DNA from: Lucinisca nassula
Taxonomy: Eukaryota > Mollusca > Bivalvia > Lucinida > Lucinidae
NCBI GenBank assembly: GCA_963580285.1
Contig: OY757011.1
Coordinates: 151,713,092 to 151,777,091, forward strand
Length of the DNA: 64,000 nt
Reading direction: 5' to 3'
Shown: positions 55,201-62,700 of the stretch, piece by piece
How positions within the stretch are numbered: position 1 is the stretch's first letter
Layout of the letters: each line of letters starts with the position of its first letter
Notes under the pieces: generated by a model
The model's database searches: none
Told to the model about the DNA's origin: nothing
The model's input: the letters and a program-made list of their open reading frames with translations, nothing else
Translations under genes and position numbers: made by a program

Positions 55201-58200
55201 AGATAAAATTTGGGCCCAATTGGCCCAGTGGCTTCAGAGGAGAAGATGTTTAAAAGTGTTGACACCAGACATACGACAACGACGGACAACTGCATATCCT
55301 ATAAGCTCCCCCGGAGCCTTCGGCTCTGGTGAGCTAAAAATTGAAATCTGTTTATTTGAGCAATTAATTCAGGTGTCAATAAACAACAACAGTATAAGGA
55401 ACATGTCAAAACGCCAGCGGTTAATCTCATAATACACACACTAGGTGCGATTAATGAATGCGGCGATAAAAGAAAGCAACATAAACAGGCTTGGGGCCAA
55501 TTACATCTGAAAGTAATTGATTAAATTACAATTACTTTGCCCTAAAAATGAAATTGATTAAATTACAATTACAACATCATATGAATGTAACTGATTAAAT
55601 TACAATTACTTTTGCAATGTAATTGATTAAATTACAATTACTTTTGCAACGTATTATGTAGGTACTACAGATATGACACTTTAACTCACGTTAAACAAAT
55701 GCTACTAATAATAATTAATAGATATTCATTTAAACTAAATGTTTAAAATGAAGCACAATCTCAAACAAACTTATTTCAAACTAAATTTATGTAAGCTCTC
55801 TTTCTCTCTTTTAGCTTTTGTCCAAGTTCTACCAGTACTTTTGAGTTGATATAGTAAATGCATCCATTGTGAACAATGCACTAGTTCTCATAACCTAAGC
55901 CAAAGTGAACTATCCAAATTACACTTTTTTCGTCATCATCTTTTCAAAAGTTACATCTTTCAGTCTACACAGACAGACAGGCTGGACAAACTGTGTAGAC
56001 CCAGATCAGGCTGCTCATGGAAGAACAGTCTTCATGTAGGAGTAGTTTGACCAGTGTCTAGACTTTTTGCCCAACCTGTCCACATAATTTGGGCACACCA
56101 CATAAAATGCAATTAATTTTTTCAGATGATCTGTGTGAAGTGTTAGGATTTCAGTTTGTAAATCAGTCTCAAAGGTTAATATGTGATTAAAAACTAAATT
56201 TATCAACAGGAACCTGTAGACAAAATTTGAGATGATATTGTTTTTCACAGTTACATGACAAACAAAGAGCGACTGGCAACAGTTATATATTTTTTCACAC
56301 CTTTATGTAAATGGTTACTCAACAGAACAAAAGAAACTTATAGATGCTCCTACATTGTACAATTTACCTGTGAAAAAAAAAAAAAAAAAACTAAAATTTA
56401 TATAAAAAATAGACATCTGAAAAGTTTGTTTTAATCACCTAGAAATTTAAAAAAGATACCCTTTCTAAGGAGAAATGCATGCAAAAAAAAATAAAATAAA
56501 TGAGAGGCAAATAGTGTGAACCCTGATCAGAGTGCTCTTCTAGACAGTCTTATCTGAGTATGCACTGTTTGACCAGGCCTGTCTTTCCAATACCTCAGGA
56601 TCATTATGGTAAGATGATAAAAATACTATGAGTGCACTGCAAGCTTTACCCCATTCTCTGTTCTACCCATACCTTACACACTTTAAAGGAATACAACTAT
56701 ATGATCAACTTTATTTGCACCTGTGCAGTCTTTATAAACTTATCTGAAAAACATTCAGCACTTCCATTAACTTTTATGAAAGGTAACAGTTTGAAATGTT
56801 TAATTGCAGTTTATTAGGAATTACTGTTATTATGATAAGTATACATGATAGCAATAGTATGTAAAGAATTGGTGTGATATCCAGAATCCTTATATTTTTA
56901 CACAATTTCACAATTTATACATTTATATAAACAGAAATGTAATCAAATTGTAATCAGAAAATAATCATGATTACAGGTCAAAATATGGAAGTAATTGATT
57001 AAATTAAATTACTAGTAATCAGAAAAATGTCTGATTACTGATTACATCAGATTACTTGAAAATATGTAATCGATTACAGCTGATTTTGATTACAGATTAT
57101 GATTACCCCAAGCCTGAACGTAAAGATATTTCATTGAGTGGCAGGGCTTGACATGTCATTTCATCCAAATTAATGGTAAAAGTCCCACAAAATCGGCAGC
57201 AACATCTCCAAAATGATCTAAATAGTGCTGACAGGGACGTTAAACCTCAAATCAAACAAAACAACAAATGAACATCAAAAGTAAATAGCTTGCAGGATAG
57301 ACTACGGAATACAGATATAATACTATTGTATTTCATTTAACTGATGTTATTAACATCTGGTCGTCCTGTTGCTGATGCTGTACGGGTATCTAATCTATTA
57401 TTATTGTGGTCATGAACGGTTCGTAGAAATACCGGAACACACCAAAACACCGGAACACACTGGTAATTACCGGAACACAGGCTTGGGGTAATCATAATCT
57501 GTAATCAAAATCAGCTGTAATCGATTACATATTTTCAAGTAATCTGATGTAATCAGTAATCAGACATTTTTCTGATTACTAGTAATTTAATTTAATCAAT
57601 TACTTCCATATTTTGACCTGTAATCATGATTATTTTCTGATTACAATTTGATTACATTTCTGTTTATATAAATGTATAAATTGTGAAATTGTGTAAAAAT
57701 ATAAGGATTCTGGATATCACACCAATTCTTTACATGCTATTGCTATCATGTATACTTATCATAATAACAGTAATTCCTAATAAACTGCAATTAAACATTT
57801 CAAACTGTTACCTTTCATAAAAGTTAATGGAAGTGCTGAATGTTTTTCAGATAAGTTTATAAAGACTGCACAGGTGCAAATAAAGTTGATCATATAGTTG
57901 TATTCCTTTAAAGTGTGTAAGGTATGGGTAGAACAGAGAATGGGGTAAAGCTTGCAGTGCACTCATAGTATTTTTATCATCTTACCATAATGATCCTGAG
58001 GTATTGGAAAGACAGGCCTGGTCAAACAGTGCATACTCAGATAAGACTGTCTAGAAGAGCACTCTGATCAGGGTTCACACTATTTGCCTCTCATTTATTT
58101 TATTTTTTTTGCATGCATTTCTCCTTAGAAAGGGTATCTTTTTTAAATTTCTAGGCGATTAAAACAAACTTTTCAGATGTCTATTTTTTATATAAATTTT

Positions 58201-59691
58201 AGTTTTTTTTGTTTTTTTTTTCACAGGTAAATTGTACAATGTAGGAGCATCTATAAGTTTCTTTTGTTCTGTTGAGTAACCATTTACATAAAGGTGTGAA
58301 AAAATATATAACTGTTGCCAGTCGCTCTTTGTTTGTCATGTAACTGTGAAAAACAATATCATCTCAAATTTTGTCTACAGGTTCCTGTTGATAAATTTAG
58401 TTTTTAATCACATATTGACCTTTGAGACTGATTTACAAACTGAAATCCTAACACTTCACACAGATCATCTGAAAAATTAATTGCATTTTATGTGGTGTGC
58501 CCAAATTATGTGGACAGGTTGGGCAAAAAGTCTAGACACTGATCAAACTGCTCCTACATGAAGACTGTTCTTCCATGAGCAGCCTGATCTGGGTCTACAC
58601 AGTTTGTCCAGCCTGTCTGTCTGTGTAGACTGAAAGATGTAACTTTTGAAAAGATGATGACGAAAAAAGTGTAATTTGGATAGTTCACTTTGGCTTAGGT
58701 TATGAGAACTAGTGCATTGTTCACAATGGATGCATTTACTATATCAACTCAAAAGTACTGGTAGAACTTGGACAAAAGCTAAAAGAGAGAAAGAGAGCTT
58801 ACATAAATTTAGTTTGAAATAAGTTTGTTTGAGATTGTGCTTCATTTTAGTTTAAATGAATATCTATTAATTATTAGTAGTAGCATTTGTTTAACGTGAG
58901 TTAAAGTGTCATATCTGTAGTACCTACATAATACGTTGCAAAAGTAATTGTAATTTAATCAATTACATTGCCAAAGTAATTGTAATTTAATCAGTTACAT
59001 TCATATGATGTTGTAATTGTAATTTAATCAATTACATTTTTAGGGCAAAGTAATTGTAATTTAATCAATTACTTTCAGATGTAATTGGCCCCAAGCCTGC
59101 CGGAACACACTCCAAAAAATTGTTTGGAGGCTTATTAAATAGGTTTTTGGGGGTAATTATGTGCTTAATATATATTTTTATATTTTGCCCAATGTTACAT
59201 GTGAACATACTTTATCCACACTGGCTCAGTTAAAAACCAAATGGTTAATCCTGTTATATGGCAGTGTGTTAGGTATTAGAAAGTTATAATTCATTAAACA
59301 AAAAACTCCAAATGCTATTTTAATTTAAAAAAAAAAAAGAATTACGATGGTGATTAATTTATAAAAAAAGAATGAGTATTGCTTGATTTTCATCAACACT
59401 TATTGGTCATTATAGAGACATTGTTTCCCATTTTGTTTGACTTTTACTGACATTCAATTGAAATGACATATCAAGCCCTGCCGTATAGTGGAACCAAAGT
59501 TAACATGCATGGACTGTCCGACTCGCATCGCTGCACAGTCTGATCTGGACTTTTGTTGGCAACATAGGTTTGATGACAGGCTTTCTTATGGAATGGCACA
59601 TATTGGGCCGCTTCTTCAAATTCTTTAGTTAAGTTGATTTTTGAGTATAAATTGAGCTTTTATATACTTTATACATTGTTTAGAGAGAGAA

Positions 59692-59732
<41 letters not shown>

Positions 59733-62700
59733 ATATCAGACATGATCTTATCTGTTCATTAGGCTGTAACCAAATATAACTTCAGACAGGGCAAACGCAT
59801 GGGCGGACAGTCAGCATTAGCCAGGTTGCTTAAACATTTCAGATAACATTTTGATTCATTTTTTAAATTAACGGCTAACGGTTTTGAAATTTCATGCTTA
59901 TAGTCTCAAATAGAGACACATTTGCTGGAAATGTCAAACCTTTTTTTTTTCTTTGGATGGAAGAATATGCAAACTGGCTTCATTTTGTAATCAGATGAGT
60001 TATATCGGAGAGTTGTAACCTTAATATAAATATCTCTTCAATATTCAGACCCACTGGACCGGAACACAGTTTATATAAAAATATAAAAATGGAATGAGAT
60101 TAATTTTCTGAATGATTGTAAGGTCATAATTGTTAGTAACAACATCCTACACACTAAAGACTGTAATTAAGTCATAAATACAATTTTAAATGATATAAAA
60201 TATAAAAAAAAAAATGAGCGTGTTCCGGTGTTTTGGTGTGTTCCGGTATTTCTACGAACCCGTCATGAATTGTGTCTTTTAACCTGAGCAGCCCAATCGG
60301 AATTGTCAAATATTTCCGTGAGAAGAGAATAGAATACAATATTTCAGCAGGGTTTCATCGCTTCCCTTGATGTGAAACCAATTAACTTTATGTATATGTA
60401 TGGATATATTTCTATGAATATTGGGAATCGGATGCGAAAAAATACTTAGAAAAATAAAAATTAGGCCGAAAATAGGTCCGTTCCGGTTATTGCAGGTCTG
60501 TTCCGGTTAGTGGGTCCGTTCTGGTTATTCAACGCACCGGATTAGCCTACTGTCTTTTCTCCTTTTCTTGTTGGCTCCTCACGTGATACCGTTTGTTCGA
60601 TGCCACAGTCGTGGATTCATCTTTCAGGAAAATAACCCTAGGGCTCATTGGACATGCGTCGTTACTGAGTACCTTCAACGGCAAAATATTCGGACAATTG
60701 AGTCCAGACTTAATATCTTTCAGCTGGCACGGGCCTCCGTGGCCTAGTGGATAAGGGCGCTGACTCTTAGTCATTAGGTCTCTCACCGCCGTAGGTTAGA
60801 GCCTCGCTCGGGCCACGTGCTAGAACGCCAAGTTCTGCAACGGAAGGTCAGGTGGTTTTTCTCTGGGTACTCCGGTTTTCGCCCACCTCTGATTAATGAT
60901 TGGCTCGATATGAGTGAAATAATCTTGAAAGTTCATTTCATTTCATTTCAAAGCCTTCTACTGGCCGAGATAACTCACAAGTATAATCTTTCACAAGTAG
61001 TGTCTGCGTAATAACTCATAGTATAGAGGATTATTTTTTTTCCCCCCCTCCCTCTTTCACCCAACATGATGAAAATCAGACATAAACAGCAATCAACAGG
61101 GTTAAGATATAGATGAGAGACCATTAATCATGCACTCTAAATACATATTTATTGTTGCACTCCATCCTACAAAGAGACAATTATTATTATTATCATTATT
61201 ATTATTTTCAAATGTTCAGGGGATACTCATGTAATCATATCACATTTCCAGCTTCATTTGACTCTGCTGCATCTGCACCTCTCCTGGGCTTCATCAGTAA
61301 CCATCCCGGCACCACTGCAAACTGAGGAGAAAAATTGTAAAGAAAAACACCAAGTGCCCCGACCGGGGACCGAGCCCACGACCCTGGGGCAAAAAGCAAG
61401 CGAGTCAAACACCAGGCCAAAGGGTTCGGGCCATCCAGACCGGTCAGTTATGCACTCCAAATAAGGCGATTTATTATGGCGTGCTACTTCATTCCTCTAT
61501 CCTACAAAGAAACCAATATTTTAATGTTTAAGAGAGACTCATTTAAACATGTCATATTTTAGATCCTCTTGACTCCGCTTAATCTGGTCCATCCATGGGC
61601 TGCAGCAATAATCATCCCGGCACCAGGCACCACTGTAGTAGGAGAAAAAAAAAAAAAAAAAAATCCAGTCTAGTGCCCCGACCGATGATTAAAGGAGCGT
61701 GATAACTCAGTGGTTAATCCACTTGCCCCGGACACCATAGGTCCTGGGCTTGATATCGGCAGTGGCCACAAAAGGCCGACACCCAAACACACTCCAAACG
61801 CACCACCTGCAGAATGAATTACATTTCCAGATTTCTTTGACTCCGCTGCATCCGCACCCACCCCAGGACCCACGGGCAACCACCCCACCAGATACCACTG
61901 CATCTGAGGAGAACAATCTGTAAAGAAAAACCAACCAAGTGCCCCAAAAATAATGATTGATATATATATCAAAGAATATGTAGTAATTAAAGGTCAACCA
62001 CACTCAGTCCCATAATGTATGATAAATTTATGTATATCCTCAGACCAGGTACAGCCGTGTCGGCCACTTCCCGCCGTTCAGATATAACCATGAATATAGA
62101 TAATGATTACAATACATCAAAGAATATGTAGTACTTCATTAAATGTGAACCACACTCATTCCCATAATGTTTAATGAATTTTGAAGGCCAGGTACAGCCG
62201 TGTCGGACACTTCCTGTCCTCCGGATATAACCATGAAAACATGAACCACACTCATTCCCATAATGTTTAATGAATTTTGAAGGCCAGGTACAGCCGTGTC
62301 GGCCACTTCCTGTCCTCCATATATAACCATGAAAACATGGACCTCACTCATTCCCATAATGTTTGATGAATTTTGAAGGCCAGGTACAGCCGTGTCGGCC
62401 ACTTCCTGTCCTCCAGATATAACCATGAAAACATGAACCACAATCATTCCCAAAATGTTTGATGAATTTTGAAGGCCAGGTACAGCCGTGTCGGCCACTT
62501 CTTGTCCTCCAGATATAACAATGTAAACATGAACCACTCTCATTCCCATAATGTTTGATGATTGTTTTTTTTTTTTTTTTTTTTTTTTTTTTTGGAAGGC
62601 CAGGTACAGCCGTGTCGGCCACTTCCTGTCCTCCAGCTATAACCATGAAAACAAATGATGATTTCAATATATCAAGATAGATGAAGTAATTGAATGTGAA

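Larger units (their letters stand above)
57417..60261. mobile_element. Inner TIR element with 8-bp duplication
   Basis: Ends CGGTTCGTAGAAATACCGG and complement GGGTTCGTAGAAATACCGG, with perfect GTCATGAA flanks (57409-57416, 60262-60269). ACCGGAACACACC-type motifs are repeated at the left end and twice at the right. It lies inside the 7.8-kb element and carries the right hAT-like copy. Non-coding. Confidence 0.85.
52698..60539. mobile_element. 7.84-kb TIR element with 10-bp duplication (MULE-like candidate)
   Basis: Ends GGGTGCATTTACTAACCGG and complement CGGTGCGTTGAATAACCAG both lead to GAACGGACC. GATTAGCCTA flanks both sides (52688-52697, 60540-60549). Subterminal motif ACCGGAACGGACCT is repeated two to three times per end. 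The interior holds other transposons and no transposase. A 9-11 bp duplication is typical of Mutator-like elements, hence the tentative class. Confidence 0.8.

Noticed and set aside
56632..57962. Identical 61-codon frames in both arms (MHCKLYPILCST...)
   Set aside because: They are the same non-coding part of hAT-like element H seen twice in opposite orientation; no codon structure or known motif.
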